Shown piece after piece: positions 52,223 through 60,594 of a DNA stretch of 64,000 bases. This DNA comes from an uncultured Bacteroides sp. Lineage in GTDB: Bacteria; Bacteroidota; Bacteroidia; Bacteroidales; Bacteroidaceae. The notes under the pieces were generated by a model. The model was not told the origin of the DNA. It worked only from the letters and a program-made list of their open reading frames with translations, and searched no databases. Every line of letters begins with the position of its first letter. Position 1 is the first letter of the stretch. The DNA lies in NCBI RefSeq assembly GCF_905207245.1, contig NZ_CAJLKP010000008.1:1-64000 (forward strand), given 5' to 3'. Both the position numbers and the translations under genes were made by a program.

Positions 52223-53206
52223 ATGAGAAAATTAGTATTCACTTTCTGGATGTTGGGGTGTTGCATGCTTTTGCAGGCACAAAACGAAGTACTTTTTGAG
52301 TTTTCTGATGGTATTCCGGATGGTGCTTTAAAAACAAAGATAGAACAGCAGGTGATGGGCTTGCTGACTGCTATTAATATTGCCGAATCCAGCAATTCAG
52401 ACATCAATTATAGTGGTATTGACATAGACAATCTGGCTTCACAGAGTATCGGGATGACTTGGAACAATGTTCATTTCCGTACAATGGATAGTGATATTGT
52501 AGAGCATTGTGTTCGTTTGGAGCGTAGCAATGGAAGTTTGCGTGGTTTTCAGGTAAGAAATATTGGTGTGGAGATGAGACCTCTGGATGCTGCTTTTGAT
52601 ACTCAAAAATCTAAGTATCAGGAAATTTGTATTGACTTTAATACCTCTGGACGAATTATTGACTTTAATTTTGCTATGGAAACCCGGCAATATCAGCAAT
52701 TGTTGAAAGAAGGGGTTCGGTTGAATGATGTAGATCGTCGTCTGCAAATTATTCACTGGTGCGAACAGTTCAAAAAAGCTTATAATGACAAGAATCTGAG
52801 ATTTATGGAAGATATTTTCAGTGATGATGCTTTGATTATTACAGGTAAAGTGGTAATGCAAAGACAGAAGAGTGAAGTAGGATTGGCAGATGCAACAAAA
52901 GTGGAATATGTCCAGAAGAATAAACAACAGTATTTGGCAAGTCTGCGCCGTGTCTTTGACCGTGAAAAGTATAAAGGCTATATCAATGTAGAGTTCGATG
53001 ATTATGAGATTAAGCGTAATGGCGCAAAACCTCAGTATTACGCAGTGACATTGCGGCAGAACTGGTACTCATCTACCTATCATGATGAAGGCATGGTAGT
53101 CTTAATTTGGGACTTTACAAATGAGGAACAGCCTAAAATACAGGTGAGAACTTGGCAACCTATGGGAGAAAATGTTTTTGGATTTTCAGATGTAAAACTA
53201 CCATAA
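52223..53206 (+). CDS. Exported NTF2/SnoaL-like protein in the tubulin-like operon
   Basis: A 327-residue protein with signal peptide (FTFWMLGCCMLLQAQ). The C-terminal half reads like a nuclear-transport-factor-2-like cone fold: IIHWCEQFKKAYNDKNLRFME, IFSDDALIITGKVV, YLASLRRVFDREKYKGYINVEF and YYAVTLRQNWYSSTYHDEGMV. Such folds bind small ligands or other proteins; catalysis cannot be deduced. The N-terminal half is unrecognised (LLTAINIAESSNSDINYSG). It lies 59 bases after the previous gene and 19 before the next, all in one direction. Confidence 0.72.
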   Translation: MRKLVFTFWMLGCCMLLQAQNEVLFEFSDGIPDGALKTKIEQQVMGLLTAINIAESSNSDINYSGIDIDNLASQSIGMTWNNVHFRTMDSDIVEHCVRLERSNGSLRGFQVRNIGVEMRPLDAAFDTQKSKYQEICIDFNTSGRIIDFNFAMETRQYQQLLKEGVRLNDVDRRLQIIHWCEQFKKAYNDKNLRFMEDIFSDDALIITGKVVMQRQKSEVGLADATKVEYVQKNKQQYLASLRRVFDREKYKGYINVEFDDYEIKRNGAKPQYYAVTLRQNWYSSTYHDEGMVVLIWDFTNEEQPKIQVRTWQPMGENVFGFSDVKLP

Positions 53207-53225
53207 TAATAAAAAAATAATTTAT

Positions 53226-54347
53226 ATGAAGAAGATTTTTTTAGCAGCAATTCTGCTGTGTTTTTCATTATGTTCGCTCTATGCACAAGAGTTGACTATG
53301 AGCGATTTTCATGTTGATCCGTCTGATTTAGCAGCTCAGGTACATCAGGTTCCTGACTTGAACGGAGACCCTTGCGCCTTGATTAAAGTAGGGCTGGCTG
53401 TTCCGGATGCTAAATTTGAAGGAGATGTTGTTAAATTTGAGTATAAGGATGGAGAATATTGGGTATACTTGCCTGCGGGGTCTAACTGGCTTACTGTTAA
53501 AACTGCGGAATTTACCCCTTTGCGTTGTGATTTTGAGAGTGTGAAGTCAAAATCTACCTATATCATGACAGTCACTAAACCGGGGGGGCCTACTCCCCTT
53601 AAGCCAAGAATTACCGTGGAACTGAAGCCACAGGCGAATATCATTGGAGTACAAACTAAGAAGCCAGTGAGTTTTGATTTGCTTCTCGTGAAGGGGGGGA
53701 TGTTCAAAATGGGAGCTACTCCCGAACAACAGAATGCAGACAAAGATGAACAACCGGTTCATTGGGTAAAGATCACGAAAGACTTCTATATGGGTGAAAC
53801 GGAAGTGACACAAGCGTTGTGGGAGTATGTTATGGATAATAACCCTTCTACTTTCCAAGATCCTAATAAGCCTGTAGAGATGGTAAGTTGGGACGAATGT
53901 CAGGTTTTCATTAAGAAACTGAATGAATTGACAGGAGTACATTTCCGTTTACCGACAGAGGCGGAATGGGAATATGTAGCGCGAGGTGGAAATAAAACCC
54001 AACTAACACAATATAGTGGAAGTGCTAATGTGGATGAAGTGGGCTGGTATTATGCTAATAGCCAAAATACGACACATGCTGTGAAAACGAAGAAACCCAA
54101 TGAACTTGGATTTTATGATATGAGCGGTAATGTATGGGAATTCTGTATGGATTATAAAAATGATTATCCCAAGGGAGAAGTTTCAGATCCTATCGGTTCT
54201 AAACAGGACAAAAACCGTGTGCGTCGTGGTGGTGCCTGGGACAGTGAATCGGCTGATAACCTTCGCGTGGCTTTCCGTCGTAGAGTGGAGCAGGATACAC
54301 GTGAAAGAGGCTTAGGGTTACGATTGGTGCTGGATCTTAATATGTAA
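53226..54347 (+). CDS. Formylglycine-generating-enzyme-fold (SUMF1-like) exported protein
   Basis: A 373-residue exported protein (AAILLCFSLCSLYAQ). After a 150-residue beta-rich N-terminal domain, residues 155-372 form the FGE/SUMF1 fold: LLVKGGMFKMGATPEQQ, FYMGETEVTQALWEYVM, PVEMVSWDECQVFIKKLN, FRLPTEAEWEYVARGG, GFYDMSGNVWEFCMDY and RVRRGGAWDSES. In Bacteroidota such proteins are usually structural or binding proteins (as in gliding and type IX secretion components) rather than sulfatase-activating enzymes. No sulfatase is adjacent. It may present a binding surface for the tubulin-like system in the periplasm. Confidence 0.86.
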   Translation: MKKIFLAAILLCFSLCSLYAQELTMSDFHVDPSDLAAQVHQVPDLNGDPCALIKVGLAVPDAKFEGDVVKFEYKDGEYWVYLPAGSNWLTVKTAEFTPLRCDFESVKSKSTYIMTVTKPGGPTPLKPRITVELKPQANIIGVQTKKPVSFDLLLVKGGMFKMGATPEQQNADKDEQPVHWVKITKDFYMGETEVTQALWEYVMDNNPSTFQDPNKPVEMVSWDECQVFIKKLNELTGVHFRLPTEAEWEYVARGGNKTQLTQYSGSANVDEVGWYYANSQNTTHAVKTKKPNELGFYDMSGNVWEFCMDYKNDYPKGEVSDPIGSKQDKNRVRRGGAWDSESADNLRVAFRRRVEQDTRERGLGLRLVLDLNM

Positions 54348-54349
54348 CA

Positions 54350-55354
54350 ATGAAACATATTACTATTTGTATCATATTTCTGTGCATGGCTTTTGTTGGC
54401 CATGCGCAAAAAACTACTCTTCATTTTTCTTCCGATGGAGAGTTTAAAATTGTGCAGTTTACAGACCTTCACTATAAGTGGGGAAAAAAGGCCTCCAATA
54501 AGGCTATAGAATGCATGGAGGAAGTGCTGGATGCCGAAAAACCGGACTTTGTAATGGTGACAGGAGATTTGGTTTATTCTGCTTCAGTAGCAAAAATATT
54601 ACCGGTATTATTTGCTTGTATTTCGGAACGCCAGATTCCGTTTGCTGTTGTTTTTGGCAACCACGATGAGCAGTTTGATTGTACATTGAGTGAAATCTAT
54701 GATATCATTAGTGCTATGCCTTATAATATACAACCCGATCGTAATGCTGCCTTTAGTCCCGATTATGCTTTACCGGTAATGTCCAGTGATGGAACGCGAA
54801 CAGCAGCGGTCTTTTACTGTATGGACTCTCATGCTCGTCCCAAACTAGAAGGAATCGGTGGATATGATTGGTTCCGTTTTGAACAAATTAATTGGTATCG
54901 TGAGCAGAGCAAGAGTTTTACTGAGAATAATGGAGGAACTCCTCTTCCATCTCTTGCTTTCTTCCATATTCCTTTGCCTGAATATGCTTTGGCTGAGGCT
55001 GACGGGAAGAGTCCGTTGCTAGGCTCGAAAGGCGAGGAGGTGAGCTGTCCGAGACTTAATTCCGGTATGTTTACTGCCATAAAGGAGCAAGGAGATGTGA
55101 TAGCTGCTTTCTGTGGTCATGACCATGACAATGACTTTGCAGTGATGTACAAGGAGATATTGCTGGCTTATGGTCGCTTTTCCGGCGGAAATACCATCTA
55201 TAATCATCTGAGGCCGAATGGTGCACGCGTGATTGTGCTGAAAGAAAATCAAAAGACTTTTGATACCTGGATTCGGCTGCGTGGTGGAGAGGTGATTAAT
55301 CAGATAACATTTCCAGATAGTTTTCAAAAAGGAAAGAAGAAGAAAACTAAATAG
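54350..55354 (+). CDS. Exported calcineurin-like metallophosphoesterase
   Basis: A 334-residue protein with signal peptide (CIIFLCMAFVGHAQ) and the metal-binding motifs of the calcineurin-like superfamily in order: FKIVQFTDLHY (DxH), VMVTGDLVY (GDxx), VVFGNHDEQF (GNHD/E), FFHIPLPEY and FCGHDHDND (GHxH). It resembles purple-acid/Dcr2-like phosphatases of Bacteroides. It begins 3 bases after the stop of the FGE-fold gene and precedes a strong terminator, so it is the last gene of the operon. The basic C-terminus (FQKGKKKKTK) is unusual. The substrate is unknown. Confidence 0.9.
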   Translation: MKHITICIIFLCMAFVGHAQKTTLHFSSDGEFKIVQFTDLHYKWGKKASNKAIECMEEVLDAEKPDFVMVTGDLVYSASVAKILPVLFACISERQIPFAVVFGNHDEQFDCTLSEIYDIISAMPYNIQPDRNAAFSPDYALPVMSSDGTRTAAVFYCMDSHARPKLEGIGGYDWFRFEQINWYREQSKSFTENNGGTPLPSLAFFHIPLPEYALAEADGKSPLLGSKGEEVSCPRLNSGMFTAIKEQGDVIAAFCGHDHDNDFAVMYKEILLAYGRFSGGNTIYNHLRPNGARVIVLKENQKTFDTWIRLRGGEVINQITFPDSFQKGKKKKTK

Positions 55355-55377
55355 TTACTTATATTAATAATGATAAG

Positions 55378-55418
55378 AAGTTCTCTCTATCTACTGATGA
55401 TATGAGAGAACTTTTTTT
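55378..55418 (+). terminator. Intrinsic terminator at the end of the tubulin-like operon
   Basis: AAGTTCTCTC (55378-55387) and GAGAGAACTT (55404-55413) form a 10-bp perfect stem with a 16-base loop, followed by a run of T. It ends the operon that begins near 45657. Confidence 0.88.
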
Positions 55419-55540
55419 ATTAGTATGTCTTTGGCTATTATAATAAATATGCTCTTCTGTTATTAACTTCCTTTATATTTTGCTTGTTTATATGTTATTA
55501 CGGTATGCAAAAATAGTGTTTTATGCTCTATAACATGCGG

Positions 55541-55688
55541 TGACGTATTGAACAAAAGTATTGATAAAATTTTGATTTTTAGTGTTTTATTCCTTTTTGA
55601 CGTATTGGTAGCGTATTCTGAATTTTGAATTGACGTATTTAAGAATGGATGTTTCTGGTTTCTTTCGTAGTTATTTATCATATGTTTG
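55541..55688 (+). promoter_or_regulatory. Upstream region of the beta-glucan locus: TGACGTATT repeats and -7 box
   Basis: TGACGTATT occurs three times (55541, 55598, 55631), with a partial GCGTATTC at 55611, and TAGTGTTTTAT occurs twice (55514, 55580). TATGTTTG at 55681-55688 fits TAnnTTTG, about 50 bases before the SusC ATG; the -33 position reads TTTC rather than TTTG. The repeats at -50 to -150 are good candidates for the binding sites of the locus regulator, which is not in this window. The gap from 55419 to 55513 shows nothing else. Confidence 0.5.
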
Positions 55689-55743
55689 CGGTGTTCAAAT
55701 GAGAACGAAACCGAGAATTGTTAATCTTAATTTAGTGAAACTT

Positions 55744-58700
55744 ATGAAAAAGTTATTATCAGTTTTATTTTTACTAAGCTTTACCTTATTAGCTTCTGTA
55801 TATGCACAGAATATACAGGTAAAAGGTACGGTGGTAAGCGGTGCGGATAACGACCCCTTACCTGGAGTAAATGTGGTGGTGAAAGGTAATGCCACTACAG
55901 GAACAATCACCGGTTTGGACGGTGAATTTGCCTTGTCGGTTCCCTCCGACGCAATCCTTTCCATTTCTTATATAGGATTCAAATCACAAGAAATTTCGGT
56001 AAATGGTAAGCGTGAACTGAAAATTGTGTTACAAGAGGATTCAGAAGCTCTGGACGAAGTGGTAGTAGTAGGTTATGGTGTGCAAAAGAAGAGTGTAGTT
56101 ACTGCTTCTATTGCCAAGGTTAGTAGCGAAGATATTGCTGCAAAAGCTCCTGTCCGCATGGATAATGCACTGAAGGGGCTGGCTGCCGGTGTAGATGTTA
56201 CTTCTGCTTCAGGACAACCGGGTGATTCTCCTCGTGTGCGTGTACGTGGTATCGGTACTATTAATAATAGTGATCCGCTTTACATTGTGGACGGTATGCC
56301 TATCGGAGGTGGTCTTGACTTTGTGAATCCGAATGATATCGAATCCATTGAGGTCTTGAAAGATGCTGCATCCGGAGCTATCTATGGTGCACGTGCTGCC
56401 AATGGTGTTATCCTTGTAACCACAAAGAAAGGTAAGATGGGGAAGGCTCAGATTAATTACAACTTTTCTTATGGTTGGCAGAGTGCATGGAAGCAACGTG
56501 ATGTGACAAGTGCTACGGACTATGCCATCTTGCAGAATGAGAGCCGTGTGAACGGTGGTCAGGCTCCGATTTATGCAGACCCTTACAACTTGATAGATGC
56601 CAATGGACAAGCCATTAAGGGCTTCGGTACAGATTGGCAAAAACTGTTGTTCAATGACAATGCGCCGGTGATGAATCATGATGTAACTATCAGTGGAGCA
56701 TCAGAAAAGATAAACTACTATCTTTCATTGGGATATTATACACAAGATGGTATTGTTGGTGGTAACTACGGACAATCTAATTATGACCGTCTGACAATTC
56801 GCTCTAACACACAGTATAACGTGATTGATGCCTCCAAGGAACGCAGTTTCTTGAATAAACTGGATTTGGGTGTAAATATTGCTTATATGCGCACACATGC
56901 CACTGGCATCAATACCAACTCGGAATTCGGTTCTGCTTTAGGCTCTGCTCTTTATTTGTCTCCTATCTTGACATCTACATTGACCGGTGATGCAGCAGCT
57001 GAAATGATAGCCTATTACAAGGCTTATGATTTGCCTCGTGATGAAAACGGAAATCCTTATACTGTACCCGGTTATGGTGGTGCTTACCAGGAAATGAACA
57101 ATCCATTGGCTATGATGACTTTGAGTCCTCAAAAGAATTGGTCGCATAAGTTTGTTCCCAAGTTTTCTATTGATTTGCAATTGTGGGATAATCTAAAATA
57201 TCATTTTAGTTACAGTGCTGATATGGGTTTCTGGGGATATGATAAGGCCACAACTTCCCGTTTCTATCTTTCTGGTAATAATAATGCTTCACATACCAGT
57301 GTGGAAGCCAATAAGGAACAGAATGTTACATGGCAGTTAGAAAACACCTTGACTTATGATAAAACTATTGGTAAGCACACCTTCGGTGTGGTATTGGGAC
57401 AGTCTGCCTTGAAATACAAAGGTGATTATTTGAAAGGCAATCGCTGGAATCTGGTAAACCCTAATAAACCTTCTATTGACTATTCTACAGGAAACATTGA
57501 ATATACTAAAAATGACAAAGATGAAATAACAGGTGCTACTGTTCAGTATGGCGTATCGGGTGCTCCTCGTATCGAACACACAATGTCGTCTATGTTTGCG
57601 CGTTTGAGTTATAACTACGATGAACGTTATATGTTTCAAGCTACGATACGTCGTGATGGTTCCAGCCGTTTCGGTCCTAACAATAAGTATGGTACATTTC
57701 CTTCTGTATCAGCAGGCTGGAATGTGACGAATGAGGCTTTTATGGAAAATACGCGGGAGTGGCTTTCCAATTTAAAAATTCGTGCCAGTTGGGGTAAGAA
57801 TGGTAATGATAATATAGATGAGTTCGGTTATACTTCACTTACGGCTATGGGCAACAATGTGCTTCTTGGTAGGGATGCCGTCAAGTATATCGGCTCTAAA
57901 GCTCAGCGCTTGGCTAATCCTGATTTGAAATGGGAAGAAAGTGAGCAGACCGACTTTGGTATTGATTTGGGATTCTTTAATAACGCATTGACGTTCAGTG
58001 CTGATTATTATATAAAGAAAACTAATGGTATGATTATGGAAATGCCTATTCCGAGTTATGTAGGTGAAAGCAAGCCTTTGGGCAATGTGGGTGATATGGA
58101 AAATAGTGGTTTTGAGTTTGAAATTGGCTACAAATGGAATATTTCAGATGCTAAATTTGCTGTCAAGGGTAATGCTACTTATCTTAAAAATACATTGAAG
58201 AACTTAGGTAATGATACCGGTTATATGGATTTTGACGGCATTCAGGGGTTATCCGGTGGCGGTACACGAGGTTCAAACGGACAACCTTTCCCGTACTTCT
58301 TCGGTTATAAGACTGATGGTGTGTTCCAGAATGTGGACGAGATTCGTGCTTATGTCAACAAGGATGGAGCTATGATAATGCCGAATGCAGTTCCCGGTGA
58401 TACACGCTTTGTAGATGTGAACGGTGACGGAAGTATTTCTGCCGATGATCGTACCAATATTGGTAATGGTACTCCCGACTGGACCTATGGCTTGAACTTT
58501 AATGCAGACTGGAAGGGCTTTGATTTCAATATTTTCTTCCAAGGTGTAGCTGGTGCCGATGTTTTTGATGCGACTTATCGTACAGATGTTGCTTCTGGTA
58601 ACTACCCATCGTGGATGCTGGGCCGCTGGACCGGTGAGGGAACTTCCAATAAGTACCCCCGTCTGGCAGTGGGTGATGCTACGAACTGGATGGTATCTGA

Positions 58701-58962
58701 CTTATATGTATGCGATGGCTCCTACCTTCGTCTTAAGAATATAACTTTGGGTTATACATTGCCTGTAGCTCTTACTCGTAAACTTACCATCGAACGTTTG
58801 CGTGTTTATGTACAGGCTGAGAATCTTGTGACTTGGACAAAGTATTGGGGGTTTGATCCTGAAATTTCTTCCGGTCCCGACGGCATTAAATCTCTTGGTA
58901 TCGATCGTGGTGTTTATCCGCAGGCTCGTACCTTTACAGTAGGTGTAAACGTTTCTTTCTAA
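55744..58962 (+). CDS. SusC/RagA-type TonB-dependent transporter
   Basis: A 1072-residue outer-membrane importer. Signal peptide (SVLFLLSFTLLASVYAQ), a carboxypeptidase-regulatory-like domain (VKGTVVSGADNDPLPGVNVVV), the TonB-box region and plug (EALDEVVVVGYGVQKK, RVRVRGIGTINNSDPLYIVDG, GAIYGARAANGVILVTTKKG) and a large barrel ending TVGVNVSF are all seen. It imports oligosaccharides with the SusD partner that follows. The frame is open up to 55630, but the signal peptide sets the start at 55744. The presence of GH16 and GH3 in the same operon points to beta-1,3-glucan oligosaccharides. Confidence 0.95.
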   Translation: MKKLLSVLFLLSFTLLASVYAQNIQVKGTVVSGADNDPLPGVNVVVKGNATTGTITGLDGEFALSVPSDAILSISYIGFKSQEISVNGKRELKIVLQEDSEALDEVVVVGYGVQKKSVVTASIAKVSSEDIAAKAPVRMDNALKGLAAGVDVTSASGQPGDSPRVRVRGIGTINNSDPLYIVDGMPIGGGLDFVNPNDIESIEVLKDAASGAIYGARAANGVILVTTKKGKMGKAQINYNFSYGWQSAWKQRDVTSATDYAILQNESRVNGGQAPIYADPYNLIDANGQAIKGFGTDWQKLLFNDNAPVMNHDVTISGASEKINYYLSLGYYTQDGIVGGNYGQSNYDRLTIRSNTQYNVIDASKERSFLNKLDLGVNIAYMRTHATGINTNSEFGSALGSALYLSPILTSTLTGDAAAEMIAYYKAYDLPRDENGNPYTVPGYGGAYQEMNNPLAMMTLSPQKNWSHKFVPKFSIDLQLWDNLKYHFSYSADMGFWGYDKATTSRFYLSGNNNASHTSVEANKEQNVTWQLENTLTYDKTIGKHTFGVVLGQSALKYKGDYLKGNRWNLVNPNKPSIDYSTGNIEYTKNDKDEITGATVQYGVSGAPRIEHTMSSMFARLSYNYDERYMFQATIRRDGSSRFGPNNKYGTFPSVSAGWNVTNEAFMENTREWLSNLKIRASWGKNGNDNIDEFGYTSLTAMGNNVLLGRDAVKYIGSKAQRLANPDLKWEESEQTDFGIDLGFFNNALTFSADYYIKKTNGMIMEMPIPSYVGESKPLGNVGDMENSGFEFEIGYKWNISDAKFAVKGNATYLKNTLKNLGNDTGYMDFDGIQGLSGGGTRGSNGQPFPYFFGYKTDGVFQNVDEIRAYVNKDGAMIMPNAVPGDTRFVDVNGDGSISADDRTNIGNGTPDWTYGLNFNADWKGFDFNIFFQGVAGADVFDATYRTDVASGNYPSWMLGRWTGEGTSNKYPRLAVGDATNWMVSDLYVCDGSYLRLKNITLGYTLPVALTRKLTIERLRVYVQAENLVTWTKYWGFDPEISSGPDGIKSLGIDRGVYPQARTFTVGVNVSF

Positions 58963-58983
58963 TCTAAAAAAATCAAGAAATAT

Positions 58984-60564
58984 ATGAAAACAATAAAGAT
59001 ATTAGCAATAGGCTTACTTTCTGTCGCCACGATGCTGACTACCGGTTGTAGTGACAGTTTCCTTGAGGTGGAAAATCCCACTGGTGAACCTTTGGAAGAT
59101 TATTATACTACGGATGAACATATTCAGGAAGCTCTGATTGCGGCTTATGATCCTATTCATTGGGCCGACTGGGGATTGGGGCAGTATAATGCCCTGAATA
59201 TCGATGCTGAAATCATGGGTGACAATTTCTGGGTAGGAGGTGCCACTAAGACTGATATGCAGAATTGGCACATGCTTTTCAATTATGAAGGTAATGAGAA
59301 CAATACGCTCAGTTCCCTTTGGACTGTGGACTATTCGGGTGTTAAGCGTTGCAATGACTTGCTGAAATATCTGGATTGGGCTACTGATGTTACGACAGAA
59401 AATCGTAAGAGCTATGAGATGCAAGCGCGTTGTTTGCGTGTGTTCTATTATAATATGTTGTGGCATTATTTTGGTAATGTTCCTTTTTATTTGGAGAATC
59501 TCTCGAAACCTCCTTATTCAGCTCCACAATACAAGGCTGATGATGTTTACAATGAACTGATTGTAGAGTTGGAAGCTGTGATAGACTCAAAAGGACTGCC
59601 TATGAAATATTATAAGACCATGAAGGGGGGAGTGCTTGTTGATGATGAAGGACAATTGGGGCGCGTCACGCAGGCAATGGCTTATATGATGTATGCTGAA
59701 ATGGTGATGTACCAGAATGATGAGAGCCGCTTTGCAAGAGCTCTTGGGTATATGAAGGAAATTATTGCAGACCCTAATTTTGTGCTGAATCCCAATTATG
59801 CTGCTATTTGGGAAACAACCGGTGAGTGGAATAACGAGTCTATTTGGGAAATCAATTACGAACAGACTAACTCTGAGCGTGGATGGGGAAGTCCGTTGGC
59901 TATTGGTGGTACTGTGCTTCCTACACTGATTTCACCCAATACATTTACTGCTGACCCGGAATGGACCGGTGAAGGTTGGGGATTTTTGCCTATGCGCCTT
60001 GAGACCTATGAGATGTTTAGTAGTACAGACAAACGTCGCGACGCTACTTGCTGGGATGTGCGTGGTACGAAGTATACCGATCGTTATCAGGATACCCATA
60101 TTTGGCTGCAAAAGTATCGTCCGTATGACCGGAACTTTAAGAGTGCTCCATTCGACCAGAATTTGAACTATAATAACAATTACCGTTATTATCGTTATGC
60201 AGAAACATTGCTTAATGCCGCTGAATTATCCCTTCGCACTGGCGGCAGTGCAACCGGTGAAGCCAAGACGTGGTTGAATGCAGTTCGCACCCGTGCCGGA
60301 CTGGCGGAACTTTCCTCAGTTACTGTGGACGATGTGCTGACCGAGCGTCGTCTTGAGTTTGTGGGCGAAGGCAAACGTTATTTTGACTTGGTACGCGCTG
60401 AAGGCATCAACGGAGCTTCATCCAAGAATAAGGCTACTACAGCACTTGTTCCCGATGAATATGGCTATCGTACTAATTCCTGGACTCCGAAGAAGAAATA
60501 TATTCCCATTGCACAAGGTGAGTTGGACTCTGATCCGGCCTTGGTTCAGAACGATTATAAATAG
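58984..60564 (+). CDS. SusD/RagB-type surface glycan-binding lipoprotein
   Basis: A 526-residue lipoprotein (GLLSVATMLTTGCSDSFLEVENP) with the SusD layout of helical TPR-like repeats: EHIQEALIAAYDPIHWADWG, LCWTVDYSGVKRCNDLL-type segment (LSSLWTVDYSGVKRCNDLLK), RCLRVFYYNMLWHYFGNVPF, NNNYRYYRYAETLLNAAELS, LTERRLEFVGEGKRYFDLVR. It forms the lid of the SusC pore and binds glycan at the cell surface. It follows the SusC gene by 21 bases. Aromatic side chains on the exposed loops (YWG, WGLG) would stack on sugars. Confidence 0.95.
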   Translation: MKTIKILAIGLLSVATMLTTGCSDSFLEVENPTGEPLEDYYTTDEHIQEALIAAYDPIHWADWGLGQYNALNIDAEIMGDNFWVGGATKTDMQNWHMLFNYEGNENNTLSSLWTVDYSGVKRCNDLLKYLDWATDVTTENRKSYEMQARCLRVFYYNMLWHYFGNVPFYLENLSKPPYSAPQYKADDVYNELIVELEAVIDSKGLPMKYYKTMKGGVLVDDEGQLGRVTQAMAYMMYAEMVMYQNDESRFARALGYMKEIIADPNFVLNPNYAAIWETTGEWNNESIWEINYEQTNSERGWGSPLAIGGTVLPTLISPNTFTADPEWTGEGWGFLPMRLETYEMFSSTDKRRDATCWDVRGTKYTDRYQDTHIWLQKYRPYDRNFKSAPFDQNLNYNNNYRYYRYAETLLNAAELSLRTGGSATGEAKTWLNAVRTRAGLAELSSVTVDDVLTERRLEFVGEGKRYFDLVRAEGINGASSKNKATTALVPDEYGYRTNSWTPKKKYIPIAQGELDSDPALVQNDYK

Positions 60565-60594
60565 TGTCCATAACTTTATTAAATAATAAACGAT

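Noticed and set aside
53226..54347. Sulfatase-maturing formylglycine-generating enzyme
   Set aside because: The fold matches, but no sulfatase is in the operon, the protein is exported, and many Bacteroidota proteins with this fold are non-enzymatic.
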